This document shows positions 1 through 13,199 of a stretch of DNA of 64,000 nucleotides, piece after piece. Source of the stretch: Stomorhina lunata (Eukaryota > Arthropoda > Insecta > Diptera > Rhiniidae); contig OW121740.1 of NCBI GenBank assembly GCA_933228675.1, forward strand, positions 34,950,292-35,014,291, written 5' to 3'. Each line of letters starts with the position of its first letter. Position 1 is the first letter of the stretch. The notes under the pieces are model-generated. The model was not told the origin of the DNA and did no database searches. It worked only from the letters and a program-made list of their open reading frames with translations. A program made the translations under genes and the position numbers.

Positions 1-6
1 CGATGG

Positions 7-145
7 TTTATGCGAATAAGCCGACTACCACTCAAGTCTTAAAAGAGAAAATTGGACGCTGCATTAATAAAACACCGCAGCATTAATGCAAAAGGGTCAT
101 TGAAATGTTCATTAAAAGATCGCGTGTATGCCAGCAATACTAAGT
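7..145 (+). pseudogene. mariner-like transposase C-terminal fragment
   Basis: Translating in frame gives VYANKPTTTQVLKEKI, then CINK, a stop, and FIKRSRVCQQ. This is the C-terminal tail of a Tc1/mariner transposase and closely matches the better preserved tail at 17,858-18,043. It carries an internal stop and is cut by the window start. No terminal inverted repeat can be seen here. It is a dead scrap; the family assignment rests on the shared motif (K..YANKPTT, RVCQQ). Confidence 0.7.
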
Positions 146-1440
146 ATACGACGTGGTAACCAACTTAGCCACTGTAGCCTCAAGTAAAATAGGTTCGAGT
201 AACATCGAATAGTTTAGGGATGGTAACGGCTCATATTATTACCAAACTTGGGTGGCCCAATGCGGTGCAATTCTTCAAGCATTTTAAACAACTTTTCCTC
301 ACAACCCTCGTTAAATCGCATAACTACAATGTGCTTAACCCCTACACACCCTCCGAAAACACACAAAATCACACATAAAGATAATACCAAACTGAACGTA
401 TGTAGTCACCGACATTTAAAATCAGTTACACAAAAAAAACACATAAATTGGTAATAACGCCCATTTCTAAACGATTATGATGATGATGACGACGATGACA
501 GTGACTGTATATAAAAAAAAAAACTATAACCGTCAGATACTTAAATTTTTTTCTGTACTCCACGAGCACATGCATATGTAGAGAAGCATCATATTGCACA
601 TGGTCTCAAATTACCGAGTGGCACAATTTTCGGTTTTGTTACAAATTTGTTGTTTTTATTGTTTTTCCTGTCATGGTCGCATATTTTATTAGTTTTTTTT
701 TTTTTGTTTTAAGGTTTTAGTTACGCTGTTTTATCGAGCAAAAAATATCTAACTGGGAAAGAAACATTTTTGTAACCGCATAAGAAAATATAAAATTATG
801 TACTTTAACGTGTGTTCATTGTTTTTTTGCCGAATAGTGTATATCCGCCAAAATCTGCTACAATCCGATGATGATGACGACGTCAACGACGATGATGATG
901 GTTATGATGGTAGTGGTTACAGCGTTGGTGTTGGTAGTATCATAATCCTTTAGAAATGACAAATACTCTATGAGATTATAATGCATTTATATCACTGGGA
1001 GGTCCTTTTCCATGAACCGGGCGGAAATTTCATTTAAAATTCTACGCAGGAGTAGAGTTTAAAATGGAGAATGTAGTTGTTATTAAGTTTATGACAAAAA
1101 CAAATGTTCCACTTGTGCAAACACGTTGCATAAGGCAATTGAATTTTGTAGTAAAATATAACTAAAGTTTTTGTTCAGACAGAGCTGGTGAGGAATGAAT
1201 TCGTTCTTTCAACTCTTTCCAGAATTCATAGATGAAGGCATATCTTTCGAAAATGGGAGCATAATTTCAGAATAATTGACAAATGGGCGGAAATGTTTAT
1301 CGACATGTATGCTCTCATCTTTTTCACTAACCGTCAAAAAACAGCTGTTAAAATTGCATTGCGTAGAGTATGTAAATAGGATGCACTTGTTGCCTGGGTT
1401 TCCTGCTAACAGGTATTAACTGTATTCAATTCCTACTCGC
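146..1440. other. No gene seen; short GAT/GAC repeats
   Basis: No supported coding region. Two short runs of mixed GAT/GAC trinucleotides lie near 475-505 and 866-925. The ORF at 248-454 has no recognisable motif and I regard it as chance. Confidence 0.6.
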
Positions 1441-1470
1441 ACCTCCTCGTGCTATATCCTGGAAACCTAA

Positions 1471-1510
1471 GCAACCTAGGGCTAACCCTCTCACGTTAGC
1501 CCTAGGTTGC
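1471..1510. repeat. Perfect 16-bp hairpin
   Basis: Left arm 1471-1486 (GCAACCTAGGGCTAAC) and right arm 1495-1510 are exact reverse complements around an 8-base spacer. Pairing continues outward with one mismatch for about 5 bp. No element boundaries or target duplication were recognised. Confidence 0.85.
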
Positions 1511-1808
1511 TCAGGTTATCTTGGAGCCATTCCGACGTATTTGGTCTAAGGACATAAGATAATTGTACTTGGTAAAGACGAAACTGTAGCGTCTGTTCAA
1601 CATGTTTGCTTTACAAACATGGCTTTTATCTTTGGATTCATCATCCATCGACTTAGCACTTACGATGTTTTAAGCATGGAAAGAAACACCATTACAGAAT
1701 ATACTACTCTAAGGGGTAATCATGCGAGAAATCCCCCTGCTACGGCAGCTGGCATAAGGATTTTGGAGGTGCCTAATCTATACAAGAACATCCTGATGAA
1801 TGAAACGG

Positions 1809-1858
1809 GGAAATTAGAACAACTAAGACCATTTCTCGTCTTAGTTGTTCTAATTTCC
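1809..1858. repeat. Perfect 21-bp hairpin inside LINE relic
   Basis: Arms 1809-1829 and 1838-1858 are exact reverse complements with an 8-base loop. It sits near the start of the endonuclease region of LINE family 1, copy 1, so it disrupts what was coding sequence. A local template switch during replication or reverse transcription would create it. Confidence 0.85.
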
Positions 1859-4430
1859 GTCATAAAATTAATTTGTTGGCGGTGCAAGAAGCAAGATGGA
1901 CAGGGAGATACGGAATGAAAACACTGTGTTTCTTTACTCCGGCCGCCCGGAACGCAATGAGTATAGTAGAGGTGTGAGATTCCTAATATCTAAAAAAATA
2001 GCTTAATCCATGATAGCGTGATATCCTATCATAGCAATAAAGATCAAAACTAAAGCTCGCAATTTGATAATTATCAATGTCTACGTTCCGACTAAAATCC
2101 AATCAGAAAATCATAAGGATGAATTTTATAATGTACTCAGCAGTTGGATGAACAGCAATGTACATAGCTGTGATATTACCATGATACTTGGCGACTTTAA
2201 CGCCAATATAGGTTCAAACAATACCGGTTTGGAACGTTATATTGGTGAACAGGGTGTCGAAGTAAGAAAAGAGGCTTATCGAGCTATGTTGCGAGAAGAA
2301 TCTTTTTGTGGGTGGCACTATTTTCCCTCATAAAGTACAGCATAAAATAACCAGGATTTCGCCGAATGGCATTACTTAGAATCAAATCGACCATATTTTA
2401 ATAAACTCTAAGTGGCGATCATCTTTACTTGATGTACGCTCGAGGTGCGGAGCGGATATAAATAGCGACCATCATTTAGTGGTGTGTAAAATTCGACTAA
2501 AGTTTGCTGCTCTGAGGTCTGATACGGCGAAAGCAGATCGGAAAATAGATGTAGGGAAACTGGAATCCAAAAGTCATCGGAATGCCTTTACTACTTCCAT
2601 AAGGAATCGGCTTCCAGATGCAATAAGCAGCAACGGTGCCAGTATTAATGGAATTTCCAGGTGTGTCACACAAATATACAATGAAGTTGGTCAACAAACC
2701 CTAGCATTTAAAGATCACGAAAGAAAAATTTGGATAACACAGGCAACATGGGACTTGGGAGAACAACGCAGATCCCTAAAAAATACAATGCTAAATGAAA
2801 ACGGAGCCCTCAGAGCAACATATCGTGATCTATCCAATAAAATAAAGAAGTCTGCAAGAAGGGACAAGAGAATGTGGATAGACGAGCAAGCGAGCCAAGG
2901 TGAATTAGCTGCAAGCAAAGGCGATATGAAGACCTTGTATAATAATCAAGGGCGTTGTGTGGCAAACTTACTTACATTAACAATCTCATCTTGAGTAGTA
3001 GTGGCACACTCCTTTCAACTCCGGATGAACAACTAATACGCTGGATGGAGCACTTCCAGTCAACACTTAACAACCCTATTGGATTAACACCACTGGCTAA
3101 AGTGCATAATGAAACCAACCATGACAGTATATTCAGAGGAATTTCTGATAGTCCGCCAACAATACTAGAAGTGAAGAACGCTATTAAAATCCTTAAACGC
3201 AAAAAGGCCCCGGGCAATGACAATATTTCAGCGGAGATGCTTTTATGTGATGTTAAAGGATCGTCGACATTATGGCACCCATTTGTGCGTAAAATATGGG
3301 AAGAAGAAGCTCTGTCAACCTCTTGGAATGAAGGTATACTAGTCAAAATACCAAGAAAGGGTACCCTCAAAGACTGCAATAACTACAGGGGTATAAAACT
3401 TCTCCCAATACCGAGCAAAATACTAAGCCGTGTAATTTTGAACAGAATATCCGAAGCAGTTTCCTCTACACTCCGCGAAAATCAGTTTGGGTTTAGAGAA
3501 ATCCGTTCTTGTGTTGATCTAATCAACACAGTAAGAATAGTATTGGAGCAATGTAATGAATTCCGCACTCCTAACTATTTACCTAGCGTTTATCGACTTT
3601 ATGAAGGCCTTTGACAGTGTCAATAGAAGCAATCTATGGAAGAAAATCGTAATATGCCGACGAAAATTTTCAACTTAATCCGGGAAATGTACATTGATTT
3701 TAAATGTCGAGTCCTACACAAGGGTAAACTATCAGATCCGTTCGATGTTACTTCTGGAGTAAGGCAAGGATGTATACCTGTACCTATACCTATACTTTTT
3801 ATCTTCGTCATTGACACCCTTTTAAACAACTTGGGGACTTGGAATATGACGATGACGTATGTCTTCTAAGCCAAAGCTCTGACCACCTTCAAGAGAATAC
3901 TAACGCTATTACTGCTGAATCTCGTATAGCTGGCCTGGAATTTATATATTTCCAAGACAAAGATTATGCCCGGAGGCTATGGCGCAAACCCGTTGACACA
4001 CATCAATGTGGATAACGAGGTTATTGGACGTGTAGATACCTTTAATTACCTGGGGAGTTTAGTAACTACAAAAGGTGGTGCAGACAAGGATATTAAATCG
4101 CGTATTAATAAGGCAAAATCTGCATTCGGCGTTCTTGATCTATTTGGAAATCTCGGCAAATATCAACAACAACTAAGTTACGAATATACAACTCGAATGT
4201 CAAGTCCATCCTGTATTACGGCTGCGAAACATGGAAACTCACAAATGCCATCGATAAACGACTGCTGCTTGTAACTCCGCATCAAGATCATTTGATGCGG
4301 AGTTACAAGCAGCAAACTATTCATGGAATGATGTATGCCTAACATCTCACAATAGAGTCCGATATAAAAGGATGGTTGAGGCCCTATGCTCCACTGGGAG
4401 TCAAGGATAACAGAAGAAGAAGCAGCCTTA
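1840..4430 (+). mobile_element. LINE family 1, copy 1: decayed endonuclease/reverse transcriptase
   Basis: A non-LTR retrotransposon in broken frames. An apurinic endonuclease domain is visible at about 1850-2470, including INVYVPT and ILGDFNANIG (the GDFN metal-binding motif). Reverse transcriptase follows at about 3140-3900: KKAPGNDNISAEML, the DCNNYRGIKLL block, NQFGFRE.RSCVDLINT, then AFIDFMKAFDSV in another frame and YDDDVCLLSQ, the Y/F-x-DD catalytic box with a changed second residue. The 3' part (VKSILYYGCETWK at about 4198-4240) and a 3' tail at 4357-4430 are shared with copies at 16.8, 18.2 and 20 kb. Several frameshifts and two hairpins show it is dead. The order EN then RT without RNase H resembles RTE/CR1-like families; clade not resolved. 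Confidence 0.8.
4263..4314. repeat. Perfect 23-bp hairpin in LINE 3' region
   Basis: Arms 4263-4285 and 4292-4314 are exact reverse complements with a 6-base loop. The right arm is the normal LINE sequence, since copy 2 has the same stretch at about 18,449-18,472 without a left arm. The left arm is therefore an inverted copy that replaced the normal sequence. Confidence 0.9.
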
Positions 4431-5830
4431 GCAGCTGTAACGACAAAACCACGTTAGAAAGCTTCATAAAGAATGCAGCAAACTGCATTGTTGAGCAAAA
4501 TGACGGGTACTCCAAATTCTTAAAGTTTTCTTTGGAAACCTCAAAAGTTTTTGAATGTATCACCCATTCCCTCTTAATTACGAACTATTTAGCCAATCTA
4601 ACAACTTTAAATTAATATTTAATTAACCATTATACCGTTTGCTATTAAAACTAAACTAATTGCATTTAAAAACAATTATTTACAACACTGTCTCCCTTTT
4701 TCCGGGGAAAGACGCCAAAAAGGAACAACTGCAACTTATGTACACTTAATGCAATATGTATGAACCTTTAAAAGTGCTCATCACTTGCTGTTCAGAGTTA
4801 GTAAAAGTACTAAGTAGCAGTTGTTGTAGAAATAAAAGAGGAAGAAAACACATTAATTTGCAACACTTCAGGTAAAGCCATGACAAGATGTCAGAGAAGA
4901 AGACGGCGTCGACGACGACTATGTTGATGATGATTCCTTTACCTCTAGATATCACATTTCAACTTAACTCACTTAAATGGCAACATTACTATCATCATCT
5001 TTCTTCGTTGGCTATTTGCTGATGCAACAGAAGCCAAAAACTAGATACTTAAAGCCTGGGAGTACTAGTTTGTATAGCCATGAATGCATTGGCCAAATGT
5101 AAAAGAAATCTATTTACTGAAATCTTTTCTTTGCATCCCTGCAGTTTTTCAGATGTTGATGGGAGAAATGAAAAAACATAAATTTATTTTTTTGTGAAAA
5201 TCTTCCTTGTTAGATGACGACGGTCTTTTGAGCAATTACAGCTGACATTAAGTGCGTAAATATACAATTTATGAGCCATAATGATGGCTAAAAGTGCTCG
5301 TAAGTAGTTACTAGTATTTCGAGATGCTGCTGCCTGCCACTGCAGTTGGTAGTGAGTTCAAGTAAAAGTAGTAGCTTGTTGGCTGTCATGCTGTGCGTCA
5401 GTACGAGAATGTCAGAGATTGTTCGTTCGTACATATTGTGTTTGAGTGTTCATTTTTAACTTATTTATTCGTAACTTAATTTACAATCATATCCTCTTGT
5501 TGTTCTTGGATATTATATGAAATCCTTGTTGCCGGATTGTGTTATTTGTTTCTTTCTTTTCGAGTAACCCAGCAAAATGTTTGAATACCTGGGTGTCTTA
5601 AATTTAAGAGTTTTTTTTCAGAAAAACTCTGGTTTCGAAATGTTTCAACATTCCAGCATTACTTCGAAAAGCCAACAGTACGCAGATGCTCTAAGCTCGA
5701 ATCTGCATTTCGAAGTCTAGAGAATCACTGAAGAATTTTTAGGACAAAATTCTAGCCATTTAAAAAGTAGCAGAAAAAGCTTCTTGGCCCGTTCTGCCAC
5801 TAATGCGATATTACATTAGAATGGTTTTCC
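4431..5830. other. No gene seen
   Basis: No ORF with recognisable motifs. There is a short GAC/GAT trinucleotide patch around 4895-4940. The short ORFs in this stretch look random. Confidence 0.55.
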
Positions 5831-5834
5831 AGGC

Positions 5835-6080
5835 TCCCTTACCTCTGCGCTTCTTCTCCAGTTTCTAACATTAAGCTTGGAAAGATTTTCTTGGCCTAAG
5901 TCTTTCCACCGGAGTATCGGTAGTCCTCTTTTTTGTCTTTCTTCAGGATCATGTTCATTCGGACAACGCGTCCAAGCCAGCAATGCGATATTATATACGA
6001 CAACATAGCTGTGGTGTGTCTATAACTTGGAGATCATGTAGATTTACAACCAGTTGTCCTTACCTCTCTTGGAGAGATCA
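5835..6080 (-). mobile_element. LINE family 2 C-terminal fragment
   Basis: On the minus strand the sequence matches the 3' coding end of LINE family 2 seen at 42,762-43,260 (the conserved [14 protein letters not shown] segment followed by NWR). It is degraded, with no full frame. It is placed by similarity of wording and order to the other copies in this window. Confidence 0.5.
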
Positions 6081-6569
6081 GTAATCTCAACGGTTTTAGG
6101 CACATTTTTTAAATTTTATTAAGGCGTTTAAGAGAAATTCACAACTTTTCAATCCCTGCTTTAATTTACACTTCCCCAATAACCGTGATTGTTTTTAAGC
6201 TATCCACCATAGCTCTATAACACGAAGACGAAGATCTATTTTGGGTCGAAAAAAGAGTAGCCATTAAGAAAGTAGGCAGAAGTAAAAGGCTTCCACGCCA
6301 GTTCTGCATTTGATTGATTTACTTTCGTTTTAGCTGAATGTCTCACTTAAAACTGTTTGGAACTACTCGTATTTGAATAAGTTCTGAACAAAAAACAACT
6401 CGATATATAGTTTTCACGCGAGTTTACACAGAAAAACCGGGAATATTTATTCATGAATCGAAACAAGATCGATCTATTTCAAAGCGGATGATAACTGCTA
6501 GTCAAAAATAGATCACTTACGAAAACGGTAGTTGTCGAATCAGCCGCCGCTAACTGTGTCCAAGCCAGG

Positions 6570-7565
6570 ATGCAAAATATGTCGGGACATGAGTTGAATA
6601 TTGAACTAATTATGATCCAAAGCGGATGTTGAATTGAGGCCCTATGATCCACTGGCAGTCAAGGATAACAGAAGAAGATGTTGAATTCAGGAAGACAAAA
6701 TCCAGAGACTTAATGGTAAGAACCAACCAACCGTTAGCGGAGCTTCTGTGTGAGGCCTGGAATTGACGAAACCTTCCATTTCTAAGAAACTTCTTTTTTG
6801 TATTTAATAGGTTTGCAGGGAATAATCTACCACGAGCTAAGCTACTTTCTCACGCCCAAACTTCTAATTCGATCGTGCAAACAATTAGATCGTCTGAAGG
6901 TGGTAATCGCTAAGAAGCGAACAGGATTTGGTCGATAGAAGAGGAAGGTTTAATCAATTCCAGACCACACACAAAAGCTCAGTGTGTTGCCTAGAAATGA
7001 TGGAGCCCTCCTCTTTTAAAAGGCATCTTCTTTATTTTTAAAAGGTTTATTTTTAAAAGGTTTGAATAATCTACCACGACTACTCCCCTACGCTCAAACT
7101 TCTTATTCGATCGAGCAACCAACTAGATCGTCTGAACCAAGCAATCCCTAAGAAGCGGCCAAGCTTTGGTCAATAGAAGAGGAAGGTTTCATCAATTCCC
7201 AGTCACACACAGAAGCTCTGCTAATTCGTTCGGAAGGTTCTTATGCATCCACCATTAAGCCTCTGGATTCTGTCTTCCTGAATTCAACATCAGCGTTGGA
7301 TTTTCGGCATCATCAGTTCAATAATCAACCCATGTACCCACACAATCTGGATCACAGAGACATACCTGGAAACTATAGAGGAAGGTTTAATTAACTCTAG
7401 GTCACAGGTCGTTTGGAAGGTTCTTATGTATCCACCATTAAGTCTCTGGATTCAGTCTTTCTAAAATAAACATCAGCCTTGGATTTTCGGCATCATCACT
7501 TCAATATTTAACTTATTTACCCACATAATCCGGATCACAGGGACATACCAGGAAACTATATAGAG
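6570..7565. repeat. Local direct and inverted repeats
   Basis: About 6,830-6,985 is repeated at about 7,060-7,215 (both contain GATCGTCTGAA and GAGGAAGGTTT). About 7,230-7,380 is repeated at about 7,410-7,560 (both contain GGAAGGTTCTTATG and GATTTTCGGCATCATCA). A segment at about 6,680-6,730 is the reverse complement of about 7,230-7,295. A short LINE family 1 3' tail (GAGGCCCTATGATCCACTGG) lies at 6,636-6,680. No coding sequence was recognised. Confidence 0.7.
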
Positions 7566-7569
7566 TTAC

Positions 7570-8480
7570 CAAGACTTGAGACTACCAAAGAAATTCCTAA
7601 TGAACTAGAATCTGTTGGTATGTTTCTAGCCACTTGCAAGCTCCTAAAGCTAGAGCGAGCATTTGATAGACTAGCGATCGCCCGAGAATGCATTTGATCT
7701 AGGCAAATGTTACACCGTTTAGATAGGAAACGTTTTTTTTTTATTTAGTACCAGCACTCAAGGGATGACCCTACTTATACAATGCATTGTATTGTGTTGA
7801 AACAAGAAAATAGGTTATGGGAAGGGGAAAGATGCAGTGAACATTGGAGTTAAACTTTCTTAATGCAATTGACTGGTAAAAAAACTATGGGGAACGAAAT
7901 CTACATACGAAGTCTAAAAAACGAATTTCGCCCTTCCCAATCGACCATAAAGGGATGAGGTCTAACAAATAGATGCGTTATACATAAGAAAGTTCGAGTT
8001 TCAGGAAAAAGTTTCCTGATTTCTTTAAAGCACATCTCGGAGTAGTAACGATAGTTCAATGTGATATAACCCACTGTCTGACTGGAAAGCACTGCGAGAG
8101 AGAAAATACAATTGAGCAAACGATAGTTGGGCATCTGTGCGAGGTTGTATAGATTTCAGACAGAGTTTTCCATTTTGAAAGGAAACGTTTTAATATGTCA
8201 CTTACTTGATTTTGTCATGACATTAAACACTGACTTTTGCAGAAATGTTGGTTATGTTTTAACTTAGGACACACGGACTTTTGCAGAGGAGTCCCATCGC
8301 TATCGTGCAGCAATCATTAGCACTAACTCAGGATACACTGACTTTCAAAAGCTGTGGTGATGTAGATGAGCTGTTGGGCTCTTAACCTTGACTGAGTAAA
8401 CCTGTTTGTCAGACTGACTAACCTAACAGTTGTACCCATAGGAAAAGAACACCTTGAGAAAGAATACCCTTCGGCACTTG
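7570..8480. other. No recognised gene
   Basis: A minus-strand ORF at 7,901-8,134 (77 codons, ending ..HPFMVDWEGRNSF..) has no motif I recognise; it may be a transposon scrap. The rest holds nothing I can support. Confidence 0.4.
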
Positions 8481-8499
8481 TAATAACAACGCTCAAAAC

Positions 8500-9770
8500 A
8501 CCATAGAGTCAAACAGGATGTTCCTCAGGGAGGAGTTCTGTCGCCACTCATAACTAATTTCTACCTCTCTAAACTCCGCAAGGCGTCGAAGTGATATCAT
8601 ATGAGGATGACTGCGGGATAATAGCAACTGGCCATAAAGTGGAAGGCCTGTGACCTGGAGAAAAGAAGTAAATCCACAACTTGGTGTCGAGATCAATGGT
8701 TTACCAATTCCCACAGTGAGCCACCCGAAAATGTTGGCAGTCGCCACAGCTGTCGCTCATAAATTCCTATGTAGAAACAAGGTCCTCAAAGCACTGGCTG
8801 GCAATATTTGGGGAATGAATGAAGATACCATGATGTCTACAGTGACAAATCATGCTGCTACGGTGTTGTTTATGCAGCCCGAAGAACCATAACTGGCTGC
8901 CTACAAATTATCTCACCACATCATCTTCATGAGGAACTAAAGGCCCTTCTATCAAAGGAAAAAAACTTGATTTTAGTAGTTCCTTTTTTGATGCCATGGA
9001 AGAAATTATCCAAACTTTAACATCTCACAGTTGAAGTCTTCCCCAAGGCATGACAGGAAAGATGTATGAGAAAAGTATTCTTCAAGCCGAGATATCGGCC
9101 ATATAGAAAACAGTTTATTGGATTAGATACCACAGAATATACGATAGGGATATTTGTTTTTGTATCGACAACCAGGCTACCATTCCTACCTGATGTCCAT
9201 ATGGCATCTGTTCTTACTCGCGAATGACGGGCATCTCTTAACGGGATGGCGAGACATTATAACATTGAACTTTTTTGGGTACCCGGGCATAAAACTTTAA
9301 CATCACACAGTTGAAGTCTTGCCCAAGAAATGACAGGAAAGATCTTCACTTGTATGAGGAAAGCATACGAAAATATGCACTTGATCCTAGAGTCATACCT
9401 TGTACATGGCAGCGTTAAGCAACATTTATGGAGACGATACCAACTAAACGATTTTAGGTTATCGTATGAATGTCGAACACCGCCCATAGCAAAAGAAGAA
9501 AAGAACTTGTCGGGGAAAACAAGAGTTGTGCAACTAAGATCAGGATAGAGCAACAGATTAAACATCTATCGGTCTCGTATAGACAATGCCCAGCATGTGA
9601 TCAGGATCCTCATTTCAACTGTACCGCAAACTCTTCTTCATTTCGTCTTGAGGATTTGTGAACTTATTCCGTGGAAGTAGCACAATTCTTGGTATTGACC
9701 TCCAAACAGATCTCACGTAAACGATAAGTTAATAAAATTGTAAATGGCCGTACTCGAACGAAGATCTGTA
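8500..9770 (+). mobile_element. Decayed LINE with RT and RNase H remnants
   Basis: Frame fragments in order: GVPQGGVLSPLITNFYLSKL (RT motif with PQG), then LGVEINGLPIPTV and RNKVLKALAG.IWG near 8,680-8,820, then an RNase H-like stretch near 9,070-9,200 (AEISAI, CIDNQATI), then a 3' Cys/His segment CPACDQ near 9,585. This order (RT, RNase H, terminal Cys/His) is that of I/R1/LOA-type elements. A segment at about 9,013-9,085 is duplicated at about 9,290-9,362. Stops and frameshifts throughout. Confidence 0.7.
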
Positions 9771-11350
9771 CGAGATCTTCTCTACGAAAGGAACAAGGAA
9801 GATCTCGGCCTAAAATTTTCAACAGGCAATACCCATCGGAAGTATTTTCCCCTGGATAAAATTTTCGATATCAGAGTTTCAAGACTTAGGACCTTCGTCA
9901 ATTCGATCTTCTATCCAAAATGACAAGAGTGCTAGTCGTCCAATTCAACTGAATTCATCGGAAGGTTATTCTTTAGGAGCTCTTTTATCGACATTAGTCG
10001 GGTTATTAAATCAATAACAACCGTTTTACAGTTTCTTATAGAAAGGAAAGAAGATTTCCTTTCGAAATCAGATGAGTTCTGATATAAGTGACAATTTCAC
10101 AAAACAATCAGTGTATCTTCGCTTAATCAGTCAAAGATTGCAATCACTGGCCGAGTAAATGGATTAAAAACCGATTGTTAATCCAACGGCAGCTATACCA
10201 ATCGGAGATTTTTCCATTGAAGTAAACTTCTGATATTATTGCAACACGATCATTAAGTGTCATACTAAATTAGTGATCCATTTCCAGACAAATTATGTCT
10301 TATAATTAAATTTTTGAAATACTTTTTGAAAAACGTGTTGGGTTTCCTTTTTATATTATTCTACCCTTACTTTTGTTTTACAAAACCTTTTCATTTGCTC
10401 GTTTTTTTAACTCAATTATACATATACTTTTTGCATTGTATAGTAATTTTTGAAGTTAAACAACCTTCATTCATATTCAATTTTTTTTATATACTTCAAT
10501 TATGTAAATGATGACCACTACCCTTAAAAAAAGGACGTAAGAATGACTTTAAAGGAAGCAGCGTTCATAATATATACAATGAACAGAAAAAAAGGTTGGA
10601 AACGGAAATTTTTATAGTTCAAGTTTTTTTTGTCTTGTTTTGAAATGCAATTGACTTCAACTTGAGATACAACTTTTTTTATATTTTGAATTAAATTAAT
10701 TGCAACAGGCTTTTGGCAGGGAACGGAAAAAAAGGAGTTGGGATTTATTAAATATTTAATAAGAAATTTTTTAGAAAATTATTTTTATTTTAAAGGCAAA
10801 CTCTAGAGGTGGTAAAACTGTGTAACTCAATTACAGGACATTTTATTGTTTTACTGGCGTGTAATTTGATTTTGTGAAAGTGATTTTTTACACATCCCTT
10901 GGGAAGAAAATAAATCTTATGAAAAATTTTATTACGATTAGTTTTCCTTGAAAAATGAGATTCCCAAAGCAAAATTTGTCACAGAAATACATAATTTTTT
11001 AGTATTATCCGAAGCATCCGTTGAGGGCAAGTAGATACTTAAGGTAGAAGGACAATGCACGAGGCAAGCGGCGGCAATCAGCTGTTTTTTGATTTGTCAA
11101 ATTTGAAGCGGCAGATTTTTTCATTGCTGTCAGATTTAATTATATCCTACTCAAAAATTTTTTATATGAATATATACTGACAATACTATGGCCGCCCGCA
11201 GCCCACAGCCGCATGCCGCGTGTATTGGCCTTCTTGACCTTTAAGAACATGATTATATTATTCCATTAAGGTGCATACCTTAACCGAAATGAAAAAAGAG
11301 TTTCGAAAATTGTTTGGATTGATGACTTTAGAAACTATTCCGTAAATATT
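9771..11350. other. AT-rich, no gene seen
   Basis: No coding evidence. The ORF at 10,314-10,511 is a T-rich run giving a hydrophobic peptide by composition. A GC-richer patch at about 11,060-11,240 has no recognised content. Confidence 0.5.
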
Positions 11351-11364
11351 TTTCTTCTAATCTT

Positions 11365-11990
11365 GAAAGATAAAAGGCAACCCTCTTAATACCTAACATA
11401 TCCAGGAGATTATATTAAGTAAAATTGGAAAATCAGTAAAAATATAACTATTTTAATATAAACCCTACAAAAACGAATTTAATCTCAAACTTAAGGCTAG
11501 GGTCTTAGCTTTAAATGGTATATAAATCATGTGCATATATTTGCATATTTGAGCTTTAATAAGAACTAAGTTAAACTCGAAAGATAAAAGGCAACATTTT
11601 TTAACTCCTTATAAATCAAGGAAATTTCATAATGCAAAATTGGCTGAACTTTAGTTAAAATATAACTATTCTAATTAAAATCCTACAAACGAAATTTATC
11701 GCAAACTAAAGGCTAGAGTCTTAGCTTTAAATGTTATAAAAATCATGTGCATATATTTGCATATTTGGGCTAAAATAAATACTAAGTTAATTGATCTAAC
11801 GGAAAAATATTTTTCAAATTATGCCAAAAAAAATATTCTTAGAAAAAAAGTTTTGATCGCTTGGTACATTGAATGTGTTTAAGCTATATTCTAGTTAATA
11901 AATTTATTTTAAGTTTAAAGTCTTAGCTTTGTAATGGTGTATAAATCATATGCATATATTTGCATATTTTTGCATATTTATGCTTAAATA
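11365..11990. repeat. Tandem repeat, 214-bp period, about 2.5 copies
   Basis: GAAAGATAAAAGGCAAC recurs near 11,366 and 11,580, and GTCTTAGCTTT recurs near 11,501, 11,720 and 11,920. Each copy ends in GTGCATATATTTGCATATTTG or a close variant; the third is expanded to extra TTGCATATT units. No ORF. Confidence 0.8.
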
Positions 11991-13130
11991 GCCAAAAAGT
12001 GACAAAATCTAAAATTTTTTTTTTTTTTTTTTAATTTGTACTTAAAAAATCCAGAGTAAAAGTTTTGTTTATTCTTTAAATTAAATATGTACAAATCGCA
12101 TTTAATGTCTTTGACTTAAAAGCAATTTTTTCCAAGCACTTACCAAAATTATTCACTTTTTTCTCAAATGAAATCCTTGAAAGTTGTTGAAAATGTTGCA
12201 CATAATTTGAAAGCAATTATTTAACACTAACACTTGAATATAATTAAATTTACTTTAATTTATTTTTTTTCTCTTTCTTTACCCAAAACTATTTTGAGTT
12301 AAATTATATTATTTTCATGAAATATTTTTTATATTTTTTGCCACAATTTTTGAGTAAAACACTTAAGTAGATTTTTTTGAAATAAATAACTTTTTATTAA
12401 ACTTTTGCACTTGTTTTTTGCCTTAAGCTGATATTATTTTTTATTAGACTTTTTTCTTATTTTTATAATCAAATAAAATAGACATTAATCAGTTATACTT
12501 TGTATTACTTTTAAAAATCCATCAATTGTATTGAATTGAATTAAAAAGCAGCTGCGTCTTGAGAGTAATTTCTTTTAAAAATTTCATTGATAATAAATTA
12601 TATTTTAATGTAAATTATGAAGATAGTGATGATTTTTATTCATCCAGATTGATATACATACTATTTTCTTTCTTTTTAAAATTTATTGCCTTTTAAGAAA
12701 GAATGAAGGGGGTATTCAAAACAATCCGGAGCTGAAAATAAATTGCAAAAAAATATTTGTTTTAAATTAAAATAAACAAAATTTTTAAAATATAGAAAGG
12801 CAAATTAATAAAGACTCATAATAAATCACTTCTATAACGCCCACCGAGTCAAATTTAAAATTTTGTAAAATTTTTACTATTTATTAAGCCTCAAATAGAA
12901 ATATTTAATTTTAAACGTTTTAGTATTTTTCTGTAGTTAATTTTGTATCTACATTAGGGTGAGCCTTATTTTATTACACGGCATTCGGCTACCTTAAGAA
13001 AGTTGTAGTAAGTCCTCTTCTCTTATATGAATTTATTCACTTTCACTATCGGGGCACTTGGTCCATCACAAGCAGTCGTAGGCAGCCCATATCACCAGAA
13101 GCCGATGGCATTTTTTAATTTTCGTAAATT
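11991..13130. other. AT-rich, no gene seen
   Basis: Very AT-rich with no coding or structured RNA evidence that I can support. Confidence 0.5.
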
Positions 13131-13141
13131 ACAAAAAGTCA

Positions 13142-13184
13142 TCACGAGTTTCATTAATGATCGTGATATTAATGAAACTCGTGA
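13142..13184. repeat. Perfect 17-bp hairpin
   Basis: Arms 13,142-13,158 (TCACGAGTTTCATTAAT) and 13,168-13,184 are exact reverse complements with a 9-base loop. It lies just before the A/T minisatellite. Confidence 0.85.
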
Positions 13185-13199
13185 AAATGAGCATTAAAA

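Noticed and set aside
7280..7320. CTGATGATGCCGAAAA on the minus strand as a hammerhead core
   Set aside because: There is no stem II between the two conserved segments.
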